A program made the position numbers and the translations under genes. Below are positions 11,575 to 22,000 of a DNA stretch of 64,000 bases, piece after piece; the first letter of the stretch is position 1, and each line of letters opens with the position of its first letter. The stretch is from the NCBI GenBank assembly GCA_002786025.1, contig NHNW01000048.1:62001-126000 (forward strand), in the 5' to 3' direction. This DNA comes from Zasmidium citrigriseum (lineage: Eukaryota; Ascomycota; Dothideomycetes; Mycosphaerellales; Mycosphaerellaceae). Under the pieces are notes generated by a model, which was given only the letters and a program-made list of their open reading frames with translations, searched no databases and was not told where the DNA came from.

Positions 11575-12027
11575 GATAAATCTGTGTGACCGTTACCGCC
11601 CGGAAAGATGTCCGCTGGGATGGTTTACGAGAATGCTGCAGTTGCTCCGCCGGATCTAGATGGTACTCGACTTGATGAAGTGGCTTGGAAGACGTCGGTG
11701 GTAGCGATGTCTCTCCTCTTATGGCTAGCGTCAGAAAGATTATATTGTTGCTCCACGCATGGATTGGTGAAACCGAGCAACCCCGCCGTGTCCGGATATC
11801 ACAGCCTCAAGCCCACTCGGCGTCATCATTGGCGTGTTTTGGTCAGGCCTAGTGTCAAAAGCACCCAGAGGCCCGTCTGAGATGCACTTCTTCTCTGTCA
11901 CAATCATCACCAACCGGAGATACCGTGTGCTGCTCTACAATTCACCCTCGTCTCTGAGAGGCCTGCATCGAGGTGCTATTTTGATGCTAGTTGGGGAAAA
12001 GAAGAAGCCAAGCAATCCAACATCACC
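11575..12027. other. Divergent intergenic region
   Basis: About 450 bp between the divergent aldolase and secreted-protein genes. No coding or repeat signal was seen; it presumably contains both promoters. Confidence 0.5.
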
Positions 12028-12662
12028 ATGTTGGCTTCAACCGCCGGTCTATTCTCTCTTCTCCTCGCCGGAGCCCTTGCTGGTCCTCTTGACAGCCGAG
12101 CGACATGCACGAACCAGCAGAAGATCGATGCCTGCAAGGCTGAAATCCAAACCATTCGATCCCACTCCGCCGCCGACGCTGCAAAAATCCCTCTAGATCC
12201 TCTTGCCAGCCGGACTTTCTACATCACGTATGCTGAACGATTATGGTGTTTCAATGGAAGGTTTGCTGACAGACTCGCAGTCTCGCTGAGGCGAACTTCA
12301 CGATGCTGCCACCCGTCAACGTTGGCTTCACCGCCGAGACTGTTCGAGCTGAGCTGGTTCTCCTGGCCACGATTCTGGATGCTGGCGTGCCTCAAGGCTC
12401 AGATTCGTACATCGTCAATCCCAATGGCACTGTGACGGCCGACTTCATCCAGGTAAACAAATCCGTATCATCTCTCTTGAAAGGGGGCAGCAAGCTGACC
12501 TGTGGACAGACTGATCGACTGGTCCTTCCTGCCGTCAAGGTCCGTGAGATCCACGAGTTCAACAGCGCATGCCAGATTAAAACGATCACTGGAATTTGGT
12601 CATACCACTTTGAAATGAAGCGCTTCAACAGTCGTTATATGGCTGCTCTGAACACTTCATAA
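12028..12662 (+). CDS. Small secreted protein, function unknown
   Basis: Three-exon gene of about 175 codons. The N-terminus MLASTAGLFSLLLAGALAGP is a clear signal peptide. A CTNQQKIDAC segment follows. Intron 1 (donor GTATGC at about 12229, acceptor CTCGCAG at 12279) restores the frame into LAEANFTMLPPVNVGF. Intron 2 (GTAAAC at 12452 to GGACAG at 12510) is a 59-60 bp stretch whose removal joins TADFIQ to TDRLVLPAVKV; it stays in frame if retained, so this joint is less sure. N-glycosylation sequons NFT and NGT are present. I do not recognise the family. Length and signal peptide would suit an apoplastic or cell-wall protein, but effector function is only a guess. Confidence 0.65.
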
Positions 12663-12694
12663 GTCTTTCTCAATATCTGTCCAACCAATCGCAA

Positions 12695-12852
12695 GTCCAT
12701 TTGGCTCAGTGGTAGAGCGCTGATTGTTGCAGGAGCTCGACGCTGCTAAGAAAGATGCCAAAGATGTGCGCGAATTGGCAGACCAGCGTGAAAAGGATAT
12801 CGTGAAGCTCAAGACAAATCAGTGGTCCCTAGTTCGAATCTAGGAATGGACA
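12695..12852 (+). tRNA. tRNA gene with an 86-nt enlarged anticodon loop (Cys-like; identity ambiguous)
   Basis: Every arm is canonical. Acceptor GTCCATT pairs with AATGGAC (12695-12701 / 12845-12851), discriminator A at 12852. T8, G9; D-arm GCTC-AGTGGTA-GAGC (12704-12718). Anticodon stem CTGAT (12720-12724) pairs with ATCAG (12818-12822). Variable loop is TGGTC; T-arm CCTAG-TTCGAAT-CTAGG (12828-12844). A seven-T stretch follows at 12856. Between the anticodon-stem halves are 93 nt instead of 7. Of these, 12734-12813 are 77/80 identical to 25066-25145. The 5' part of the loop is TGTTGCAGG. Anticodons GCA, GTT and TTG can each be read but none places a T exactly at position 33 with a 5-bp stem. 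Variable and T arms most resemble fungal tRNA-Cys. It is either an intron-containing gene with an exotic intron or a disrupted tRNA gene. Confidence 0.8.
12734..12813 (+). repeat. 80-bp partial copy of coiled-coil gene exon inside the tRNA
   Basis: Aligns without gaps to 25066-25145 with three substitutions (A/G, T/C, C/A) and the same orientation. The source segment is internal to the last exon of the coiled-coil gene. The copy has no splice signals at its ends that match the source, so it moved as DNA, or as a fragment, rather than as a whole exon. Confidence 0.9.
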
Positions 12853-12855
12853 ATC

Positions 12856-12862
12856 TTTTTTT
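12856..12862 (+). terminator. RNA polymerase III terminator (T7)
   Basis: Run of seven T on the coding strand, 4 nt after the discriminator base of the tRNA. This is the normal Pol III stop and argues that the tRNA gene was, or still is, a real transcription unit. Confidence 0.8.
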
Positions 12863-13426
12863 GTAAATCCAGCTATGTTCACATTCCACGTTAGTGAAGT
12901 CGAGGTTGGAAAGGCTCAAGCTGTTGTCATGAAGTGGAGTTTGCGAGAATGGGCCGTGGGAAGAGGCCGAGAGGCGATGCTTACGGCGAGAGCTCTAGGA
13001 TCTAGAGAGCTTGAAGGGGCGGACATTGTTCATGCTGTGGTGCGAGACGCTACTGAGCTGGAAAAAGCAGCAATGGGTTCATCGAGCTCTTAAATATTAG
13101 TAGACTAGAAGCTTAGGCGTCGATCAAAGAGATCGCTCGAATGTCAGAGCCCGAGAGGGATAAAGGAATCAAGAAGACGTACGACAGAATGATGCAGCCA
13201 ACTTCAGAGGCTCGATACGGGGTTGAAATGTTCCACGGGAAGCAACGTCCAGACTGGATCAAGTTCTACTCAGACTCGAAGCCGAAGATGTGATTTCAAT
13301 GTCTGACGTTCACTGTATCTCCACAAAAGGCAGGATGACGGAGAGAGTGTAGATACGATTGAGGACTTGAGATGCCTTTGCGTCCATTGGGATAGTTTAA
13401 ATGCTTTGGTCTCCTCTGCCCCCGTA
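12863..13426. other. Intergenic region with weak coding traces
   Basis: Two short open frames (12875-13093 and 13141-13293) look protein-like in composition, for example KQRPDWIKFYSDSKPKM near 13270. Neither is recognisable and neither has splice context. They may be remnants of a lost gene. Confidence 0.3.
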
Positions 13427-14149
13427 TCACGTCAACCCAACCTGCTTCGCCGTTGCAGGATCATTGGCACCCCATGCCCGCTTGCTATCATCGAATGTGC
13501 TAATCCTTCTCATATCTCTCCTATACTGCTCCCCATAGGACCCTACAGTTGCTCTATGCAGCACAGCAGTGTTGTCCCAGAAAGCCATATCGCCTGGCCC
13601 TTCCCAATGCACTGTGAACTTGTACTTCTCTTGCGAAACGTGCTTTATCAGCTCGTCTGTGATTCTTCTTCCCTCTTCGACCGGTAGGCCCTCAATGTGG
13701 TGGTTATAAGACCCAATATATAGGTTGCCTCTCCCCGTTGGCTCGTGTATCTGTGCAATTGGATGCTTCGATAGGGGCACGGTTGTAAAATCGAGATCGA
13801 ATTCGGGCATGTCGGGGCTCGCTTGTCGTCGATTCCAGAGGAGCGTGTTCATGCCAACGTAGTTCTTGATCTCCTCCTTCTTCGATTCAGGGAGGTCTTC
13901 GTATGCTGTTCGACTGTCGAGGAACTCAGTCTCTCCTCCAGTTCCCTTTGACGGCAGTTCTACGGCTCTGACGATCGATATGCCGGATCGCCGTGGATTG
14001 TAAGCACCATCTGCGTGCCACCAGGTGTTGCCTCTCTTGCTCGATGTCCTTACAGGGTCATCCTTTGTGATAATGTTGTCATCTGGGTCGATATTGGACA
14101 CGTCAAAGAGCTCAAAATAGAAAGTTTCGTTTCTCGTACTACATGACAC
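13427..14149 (-). CDS. TauD/TfdA-family Fe(II)/2-oxoglutarate dioxygenase, 5' end missing or unresolved
   Basis: The open part encodes about 235 residues of a TauD-type dioxygenase, which hydroxylates substrates using 2-oxoglutarate, Fe and O2. Seen: YFELFDVSNIDPDDN, metal motif WWHADGAYNPRR (HxD), GGETEFLDSRTAYEDLP, and the distal His in MAFWDNTAVLHRATVGSYG plus the Arg of RRDMRRIS. Family members have 70-90 more N-terminal residues. Upstream on the minus strand the same frame hits a stop within 20 bp, no in-frame ATG exists, and I could not find the missing part in 14150-14560. A splice acceptor (TGTAG) at 14139 could join an unseen exon. Either the first exon is too diverged to see or the gene is truncated. 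Two more TauD copies in the window are clearly broken. Confidence 0.65.
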   Translation of the reverse strand: MSCSTRNETFYFELFDVSNIDPDDNIITKDDPVRTSSKRGNTWWHADGAYNPRRSGISIVRAVELPSKGTGGETEFLDSRTAYEDLPESKKEEIKNYVGMNTLLWNRRQASPDMPEFDLDFTTVPLSKHPIAQIHEPTGRGNLYIGSYNHHIEGLPVEEGRRITDELIKHVSQEKYKFTVHWEGPGDMAFWDNTAVLHRATVGSYGEQYRRDMRRISTFDDSKRAWGANDPATAKQVGLT

Positions 14150-16689
14150 GCGGCTCCATTTCTACCCATTCATCAAAATCATCTACAATCCACTGGCCCA
14201 GAAGTTGAAGGTTCTCTATGTGGCTTTGTAAAGATGGCTTCTCATGACCGACAGTCATTTCTCAGATACAGTTCGAAAGGCAATTCCTTTCGCAGATGGC
14301 ACAATTCTCGTATGTAGACCCTGGACACGGTTAGTATGCACCAAGCATTCAACATGCTGAGGCAACAATTACCTCTTAGGGCAGCTAGCTGCCTGAATGC
14401 CGGAGCTGGTCAAGCACGAGTTAGATATCAATCATCAGATAGTCGGGGGATGTTATACCAAACCAGTGCTCCAAATACCAATGTGATGATCCTCGAAGCT
14501 TAGAGGACGGCTTGCTGTCCGATCGAAGTATTGACGTACACATGATGACCTTGATGAGTCAAACACATGCTGCTCACGGATGACGAGTCGAATCAGTCGA
14601 GACCGTAGGCTGACAGGCATTGCGATCCAGTGACACCAAAGAGTTCCTTGACAGAAGCTGGGACCAGATCATATAACTGCTGATGAACCCCAGACTTTGG
14701 CTTCTCCGTGAGCTGGGAGTGATTGACAATGCGAGTAGATCGATGAGTGCCAGAGACCTATGACTTTCTTGCAGGGCGAAATGGGGTGTAGCTTCACGGC
14801 GTTGAATCAATGTTGCGGCTTGTCTCCAGCCTCCTCTGGATCGATGTACCAGTGACCGGTATGATGTCGACAACTCCCAGGTCATTATTCTTCCAAACCT
14901 GGAACAATGCATGTCGGCTCTTTGTAGGCGTCGCAAATTCTGTTCTTTTCGTTGCTCAAGTTGCGTTGACCTGGTGAAGGCAGATCCGGGTGGCCAACTG
15001 ACCGAAAAATGGCACCCCGTGCCGGTGACCGACCAGACCTCCAATACCCGAAGTAAAGTCGAACTCTTCCACGTTCGACTGCATCGAGTATTGGGAAGGA
15101 TGTGGGCACTTTGAGGTTGACAGGCTGATCGACGGGTACGGTCCAGAAGTACAGTATGAGATCAACCACCAGGCGGTGGTGGACGTTCTGATATTCAAGG
15201 TCATGATGATAGAGTGCCAGGGCAGAGAACGTAGATAGTCAGGGCCGACATGATAGTCCAGTAGCCAGAGCCATGTTACAGAGGAGGACGTGGCAACTCC
15301 TTATTGCCTGCGTGAGTAGACCATTGACCAAAGTCATGTTGACAGACTGTGGAGCAGACGGGGCCAGTCCAGTATGATGTTTTTTGGAAGAAACACCAGC
15401 GAGATGGATAGACTGTTAAGCCAGGACTCGGATCCCTTGGGGCCTTGCAAGCGATCCCGTGAGTCAAGAATGCCAATGCATGCAAGCTGATCGTCGAGTC
15501 CATGCGAAGATGACAGGCGCACCGGTAGAAATCATGCCTGCTCGAGTGGATGCTGCATCATCGTTCGGGGAGCTGATATCAATGAAAAAGGGCCGAAACC
15601 CATTTCGATGAGCGATCGTTGTCGGAACGAAGTTTCTGGCGCGCAATTGTCGTAGATCCTGCAAGCCAGAGAGGAACGCCATAGTAGATAGAGTGATGAA
15701 AAGACGCTGAGCTGGGTTGGCAGATGTGGAATGGTCCCGAGTCCCCAAAATGGTGGAATGAGACACACTGATGATCGTTGATCGCGACGGCTCACGCCCT
15801 CACAACGCGTAGACACAGGCGTGCATGCGTGGATGAGCCTGTATAAGTCGACAAATGTTCCGGACCAGACCGATGGCAACAATATGGCAGAGGATCATTC
15901 ACAGCGTCGACGTATCTCTTCTGACATTCGCGCATGCTGCGAATCGTCTGCCGTCGCCTAGTATTTGGCCAGGTGCTTTGTGTACGACCAACGAGCAGGG
16001 CATATCGGACGGTTGAACTCGTTCTTGTTGCCATCCGGCTCAGCCTAAGGATATGGAGGCAAGTCGCAATACTCTCGTAACTCTCGGATGTCGTCAATAC
16101 GACATGTAGCATCCCAGGCCAAGAATAACAGACTCTGAAATGTATATGCTGGCGAGCAAGACTCCGGATGACCGGGTGTTTTGCTCTATCAGTGTCGCCG
16201 CGAGCGGAAGCGTAATCCTGTCGGATCTTATGTTGGTAGTGTGCGACCTGCCAGATCGTTGAGCATGGCATACCAGTCCACATGTGTTGACCGTGTGCAA
16301 ATCTTGCGCTCTTTGCGCCGCTCAATTTTGGTGCGCGTACCGAGTATCTGCCGTTGTGTCTTGTTATCGCCATGTGACGACGGTGTACGTGTGATGCCCG
16401 CTCTTGTCCATGAAGCCGATTGGAGACAAGTGGTCCTTGATGCGCTCCATCACTGTCGATGCATAGTTGAGCTCCTCGGCTGAACATTCCTTGATTGATT
16501 CCATCTGTGGTGAAGTGAGAAGACGAAGGCGAGATGTATTGATGCTCGGCAACGGTCATAACCCGTCTTGACAACCTGCCCGGGGTGAGGTCTCGGCAGT
16601 GGTGGGTAGAACTAGTGCCGGTGGCGACCATGAGCGGAGGCTTGACCGTTGACATGCACCGACGGGCCACGTCATGACAAAGATGGATC
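14150..16689. other. Gene-poor region, no gene supported
   Basis: About 2.5 kb. Open frames exist, the longest being 292 codons on the minus strand at 15792-16670, but their products are rich in His, Arg and Ser and match no family. Segments near 15125 and 15343 (both with TTGACAG, then GACGGG and CCAGTA) look like diverged repeats of each other. No gene is called. Confidence 0.45.
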
Positions 16690-16833
16690 CATAGGCGTCG
16701 AAGGCGATGACATGGCGATGCCTTCCGGAATCGAAATGCCAGATGGACCTGTCGCGAGATTAGTGTGTGCTCCTAACAAACCCATCGCCTTGAACATTAC
16801 CCCCCAATGCGCATCGTATACCTGCAAATCAAT

Positions 16834-16896
16834 CCCTGACTCCCCTCACACCCTGACTCCCCCCACACCCTGACTCCCCCCACACCCTGACTCCCG
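16834..16896. repeat. 17-bp tandem repeat, about 3.7 copies
   Basis: Unit CCCTGACTCCCCCCACA starts at 16834, 16851, 16868 and 16885. The first copy has one change and the last is partial. It lies inside the decayed coding trace. Confidence 0.9.
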
Positions 16897-17200
16897 TGAT
16901 ATTTCCTCTGGTATAAGCTCCGTTGGCTTGCCACTCTCGTTCTGCGCCCAGCGGCTCAATCTTCCACACGACGAATCCTTGCGAGAACCATCTGGTCCCA
17001 TCACACGCCCTCTGCAATGGGCCATCCTGTCCTCCCGCACCTGTGTACACAATTCTCGGACCATCCAAAACAGGTCACGACGTCTCGTTCCGAATGAACA
17101 CCCTCTCGCCCTTTCGTTCCTCCCAACACCCTCATCCAACAGTCGATACGGATTCCCACCATGAGCAGTGCTCCCATAATGCCTTGAGTACCAAGCGTTT

Positions 17201-17305
17201 CCTTGCCTTGCCTTGCCTTGCCTTGCCTTGCCTTGCCTTGCCTTGCCTTGCCTTGCCTTGCCTTGCCTTGCCTTGCCTTGCCTTGCCTTGCCTTGCCTTG
17301 CCTTG
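17201..17305. repeat. (CCTTG)21 microsatellite
   Basis: Twenty-one perfect CCTTG units, followed by a pyrimidine-rich stretch. Frames through it give artificial ALPCL-type or GKARQ-type repeat proteins that should not be annotated. Confidence 0.97.
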
Positions 17306-18039
17306 CCCTTTTTTCTTTTTTGTCTGTTTGCATCTCAAGTCGTTGCATCTTTTGTTTCCTTCTTCATCTTCCCCTTTTCGGCCGTGGCCATGTTTCCTGA
17401 CTTCACTGTCACCCTCTCCCATCCACAACACACCATATCGCTCATCGCAGATATCTCCAAACCCCAAGACATTCACCTAGCACCACCTGGCTCTTTTTGC
17501 TCCACCATATCTCCACCCCCCTCCGGTTCATCTCGTCCAAGCAAACGTCATTCATGATCTCTGGGTCCCCATTTCCAAAGCGATGGCGCCAACTACGCTG
17601 TCGGATGGTTCGGATCCGAAAGCCGTGGCCGTCATGGAATGATTCCCAAGCATGCGCATACGTAGAGACACTGAAAGTATGAGCGCCACCGGATCAAACC
17701 TCATCTGCTTTCCACTCACCTGTGTCTGCATGCACGGCAGCAGGGAATGCAGGATGGCAACCCCTTCCACTAGCGGTCGAGACCGGACGTCCATAGTTCC
17801 AGAGTACCCGCTTTCCAGGCCGAGCCAGAGTGTCGCCTCCGGCAGTCCGTACTGCATGACATATCACAAGTGAAGGCCCGACACGACTTCAATAATCCTT
17901 TGGCTGGTCTGGTCTCGGCTGATTGTGGATGCAAAGTAACCCAGACTCGCTATGCAGTTTGCCATCATTCACCCACTTGGCTTTAAAGTTGAATTCGTTC
18001 CCCACGCTGTTCCGTTCAGTCTCGACTGGCTGAATTGAC

Positions 18040-18625
18040 GTCATGGATCATGAGAATGTACAAAAGGCCGGTGATGTCCTCGATTTTGCTGTTATGAATG
18101 TCTTTCGGTTGATCCATCGTCGTCGTCGTTGTTATGTTCTCATGTTGATGGCGTATTGCATGCTAGAAAGTGTCCATACGAGATTTGAGGCTGCGCCGTG
18201 CATCGATGAAAGTGTTGATGTCGTCCAGTGCTCTTGACATTGATGTGCAAATGCCGATGTGGTGACCGATAGTCGAAATGTTGGGATTGCGATGTTGCCG
18301 TTTTGATAGCCTGGTTCACGCTGAAATGTGCCGATAAGAGGCGGGAGGATCAGCCGTGTATTGATGAAAGCGTTGATGTCGTGGAGTGCTGTTGACACTG
18401 ATACGAAATGCCGATGTGGTGGATGATAATCGAGAAGTTGCCATTGCGCTACCCTGTCATCTTCGTGGCCTGTTTGACGCTGGAATGTGTCCGCAAGAAT
18501 ACCGAGGATCCGCCGTATAATCGTTCGTACGTGTCGTAAACCGCTGTTACACTGAAATGGCAAATGGTGGTGTGGAGGATGATAATCGAAACGGTGGGTG
18601 CCAGGCTGATTCTGAAGTCCCAATG
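18040..18625. repeat. Diverged ~158-bp tandem repeats, about four copies
   Basis: The landmark CCGTGNAT..GATGAAAG..GTTGATGTCGT occurs at 18196 and 18353, and a more diverged version begins at 18513, giving spacings of 157 and 160 bp. A weaker copy precedes 18196. Shared sub-blocks include TGCCGATGTGGTG and GATGATAATCGA. Copies differ by substitutions and small indels, so the array is old. No gene is visible in 17881-19039. Confidence 0.75.
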
Positions 18626-19039
18626 CTGTTGTGTGCCATAAAGACTGATATGACTTGATGGGTGCTTTCAGGGCATGGGTGATCGCGCGTGATGCAAGAT
18701 AGCGTTTCTCTCCAAGGCCTCTGTCCGAGGGTTAACCCCCATGCAAGTCCAGGACCGTCTGGGACACGCATAGGATAGGGTCAGAGCGGAGATAGCGATG
18801 AGCTGTGATTAGATGCGCCGCCCAGCATCTAGAAAGCACCACTGATGGTAGCGGATGCATCCATAATCGAGTATCGGCATAATCCTCGAGCTCCACCCGG
18901 ATTCTGTGTCGTGCATTCGACAAGCGCCTTGGATTCGAAAGGAGAGAGGATCCAGATGTCACATCAGCATGGATTGAGGCTGGTAATATATCAATCGCAC
19001 TGCAAGAAACCGATTGCCAGACATGGCCGCGGACGGCCC

Positions 19040-22000
19040 TCAATTTCCATCAAAAAAGTCGGTAAAGTCGGCTGCCGTTTTTCGTCTCTGGCGAGTACGG
19101 AGCTCTCGGTTCCATTGCAACCGGCAGCGTTTGCATTGCCATCTCCAGCCGGGATTTGGCCTCGCATCGGGGAAGGGGACCGTCTGCCAGTGCATTTGCG
19201 GGTAACCCACAACTGTTTTGATGAGCTCATCGACGCTATTTAGCGTCGTGTCACAAGTCTTGCAGGTCAATGCTTGGACTTCCAAAATCTCGTTCTGTAT
19301 GGCGGGCCATTTACTCCTAAAGCGGTGGTTAATACCAGCGCCGGTCTCTCGTTTCGACTTGGCGTTGGCAGTACACCTGCGAATGTACTCTTTGGCATCT
19401 GTGTCATTGTCCTGCAATTTGCCACGTCGAACCTGTAGTCTCCACCAGCTCTGGCATTTCTTATGCACCATTGACCCATTAGGTAGAGTGGGAATGTCAC
19501 AGTAGGTCACCTTGTTTTCCAAGCCACTCGAATCCAGACTCGGGAGCTCGTCTTTGCAACAAGGACATTGGTTGTTCTGATCTTGATACAATAGTTGTCT
19601 GACAGCATTAGCTCCGCCATGGGGGATGCCTTGCATGAACGGGCTAGCACCGTTCAAGCGTAGCTTGTCCGGGATGTCATGTTCGCCTTCATCTGGTAGA
19701 GTTGCCCTCGATGCCGCAAGAGTGTCCTCATTCTGGAATCGAGCAGCTTGGCTTTCAGGAGGTGGCATTTTGTTGGTTAGGCATTTCCGAACATCGACTA
19801 GAATGCCCTCGATGAACACCGCAAAGCCTCGTGGGAAACCAAGAGGGAACCTCGTCATCAGCCGGATGTACCAACGTACGCCCTTTCGCAGGGCCACTTT
19901 GAGATGGCGGCCTTTTTGGGACTTGGAGCCATTTCCTTTGGCCTTTCCGTAGTTAGCCAGACGCTGGCCACATCCTGGGATAGCACCAGGACCCGATGCC
20001 AGAGCAGTACCGCTACCGCCATATAAGCCTTCCAGACAGGAGGCAATGGATGATCCATCGTCGTCCGAGAACTCCTCGATAGAGGCGCACTCAGATTGCA
20101 AGACGGATAAGTAAGTGGCCGGTCGGTTGAGCTCTTCGTCTGTTGGGGCTGGAATCGACTCGAATTTGGCAAAGTCAAATTCTACACTTGCCATTACAAT
20201 TCTGCAGAGCGGAGGCGTATAGTCTCTCAACGTGGTCCAAATGCGGTCGAAGCCTAGACGACGGAACATGACGCGGACTGATCGGGCCATGCCTGGATGG
20301 AAATTGGCGGCCTGTTGGCACCGCTGCCTTATCACGCCCTGGATGCGTTCGTCCGCCTGCCTGAGCTCTTCGGGATCGACATCGACATCAAACGCATCTT
20401 GGAAGTCTCGTCTACCCATGTCAATATTTGGAATGTCGGCTAATCGCCACTTTCTGGCCGTCGTTTTTGTCGAGCTGGATTTCAATTTCTTGGAAGACCC
20501 AGATTTTCCGCCTTTGCCCTTGCGTCTGCGCTTTTTGGAGGCTTTGCGAGTAGAGGACCTGGTTGATATGACGATACTCTCACCGTAGTCAGAGCTGGAT
20601 GCATCGTCGGGTTCCGATTCCGAGGCCAGATCTAGATTGGTAGTCTTGTCCTTGCCAAGGAGGTCGATGAGTTCGTTTTCCTCCAGGTCGCGATCTTCTC
20701 CGCCATCAGAGTCATCGTCCTCGTCAACAGCATCTGGCACGCCAGCATCGGAATCATGTTCGGACCAATCATGATATTGGTCGTCAACAGGAATTGGCGC
20801 TTTCCCTTTGCCCTTGGTCCGGCGAGGTTTTGCCAGCGGGGACTCGTTGGCCGAATCGTGCAAGCCATGAGGCTCAACGACCTTGGTACGAGGACGCACA
20901 GCCTTGCGATTACGCAACGACCGTTTTGGCTTCGGTGATATCGACGTGGGTACAGTTGAATCCGAGTCCGATAAAATTGACGCCGAAGATGCATTAGACG
21001 TACGATTGGAAGTCGTGGACGATCTGGTCACCCGTCTGGGGATCACATCGGAGTCATCAGAGTCAGAGCTGAAAGATGGCAAACGGCGGATAGTCCTTCT
21101 ACGACTGTGTTTCGTTGGCGGCTGGGACGAGTCTGAATCGCCCAAGTCGTTCTCAACTTCGACATGATCGAATGAATTGTTCCTACCTTTGTCACGCTGG
21201 TTGACGGGAACGAAAAGATCTGGGACTTGAAGTCCGTGATTTGATGCTCTTGAAGCAATTGAGGCCTTGAGCCTGTTGGTATTGAAGGATATGAACCTCC
21301 CCTTGACTGGTTGGGGGAACTGAGCGCCTTGAGCACTGTCGCCATGAGCGTCGGTGCCGTGAGCACTTGTGCCGTGAGCACTGTCGCCATGAGCGTCGGT
21401 GCCATGAGCACATGTGCCGTGAGCACTATTGCCGTGAGCATTGGTGCCGTGAGCACTGTTGCCGTCGGTATTGGTGCCCTGAGCACTCGTCGCAGCAGGA
21501 GGTGGTGCGATTACGGCCTGAAGCTTTGCGTGATCGAACGGGATGAAATTACCACTGAGTGGCTCAGGGCGCCTGGTGTTGAGGGCAATACCGTCTCGAA
21601 AATAAGTGCCATGAGCACTGGTAGCCGCCGTGAGCGGAGTGGCTCGCTTGCTGGTGCAGTCGGGGCCCGAGTCGTTGTTGAGGTCACCATCTGGGCCAGA
21701 AGCCGTGGATGGCGTGGTCAAGGCCTGGAGCCTAGAAATATTGAAGGGAGCAAATGTTCCCTTGCCAGCAGCACCCGCCTGGTGCCGACTGGAGACAGCT
21801 AGAGATACCGGCGACTTGTTGGAACAGCCTTGGGTAGAAACGAACGGCATGTTTCCGATGGAAGGGGTAAAAACGATGGAAAACGAGAGTGGGGACAAGT
21901 CCTTCGAAGATCGAGTTGGGCGAAAGTCGACAATTGGTCTTGTCGAACGCTTGAGATCCGTGGATCGAAGAGAATCGATTGAATCGGAGTGGCGTTTGGA

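Larger units (their letters stand above)
16690..17880 (-). pseudogene. Decayed protein-coding gene, family not recognised
   Basis: Three stretches on the minus strand read like real protein: GLPEATLWLGLESGYSGT (about 17845), LDGPRIVYTGAGGQDGPLQ to GFVVWKIEPL (about 17070-16960), and YDAHWGVMFKAMGLLGAHTN (about 16815). They lie in the same order and orientation, but a stop (TGA at about 17080), a 17-bp tandem repeat and the CCTTG microsatellite lie between or inside them. I read this as one ruined gene cut up by simple-sequence expansion. The secondary-structure flavour suggests an extracellular or carbohydrate-related enzyme, but I cannot name it. Confidence 0.3.

Noticed and set aside
12719..12734. 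GCTGATTGTTGCAG as a splice branch and acceptor feeding an exon made of the 80-bp copy
   Set aside because: It resembles a fungal intron end, but the same bases form a perfect tRNA anticodon stem with 12818-12822 and the other arms plus Pol III stop fit a tRNA much better.
15792..16670. 292-codon open frame on the minus strand
   Set aside because: Composition is rich in His, Arg, Ser and Met with no motif, no splice partners and no similarity to any family I know; it lies in gene-poor repeat DNA.
17001..17557. Several overlapping frames encoding perfect repeats of ALPCL or GKARQ type
   Set aside because: They are translations of the (CCTTG)21 microsatellite; five-base units keep all three frames open, so the frames carry no evidence of coding.
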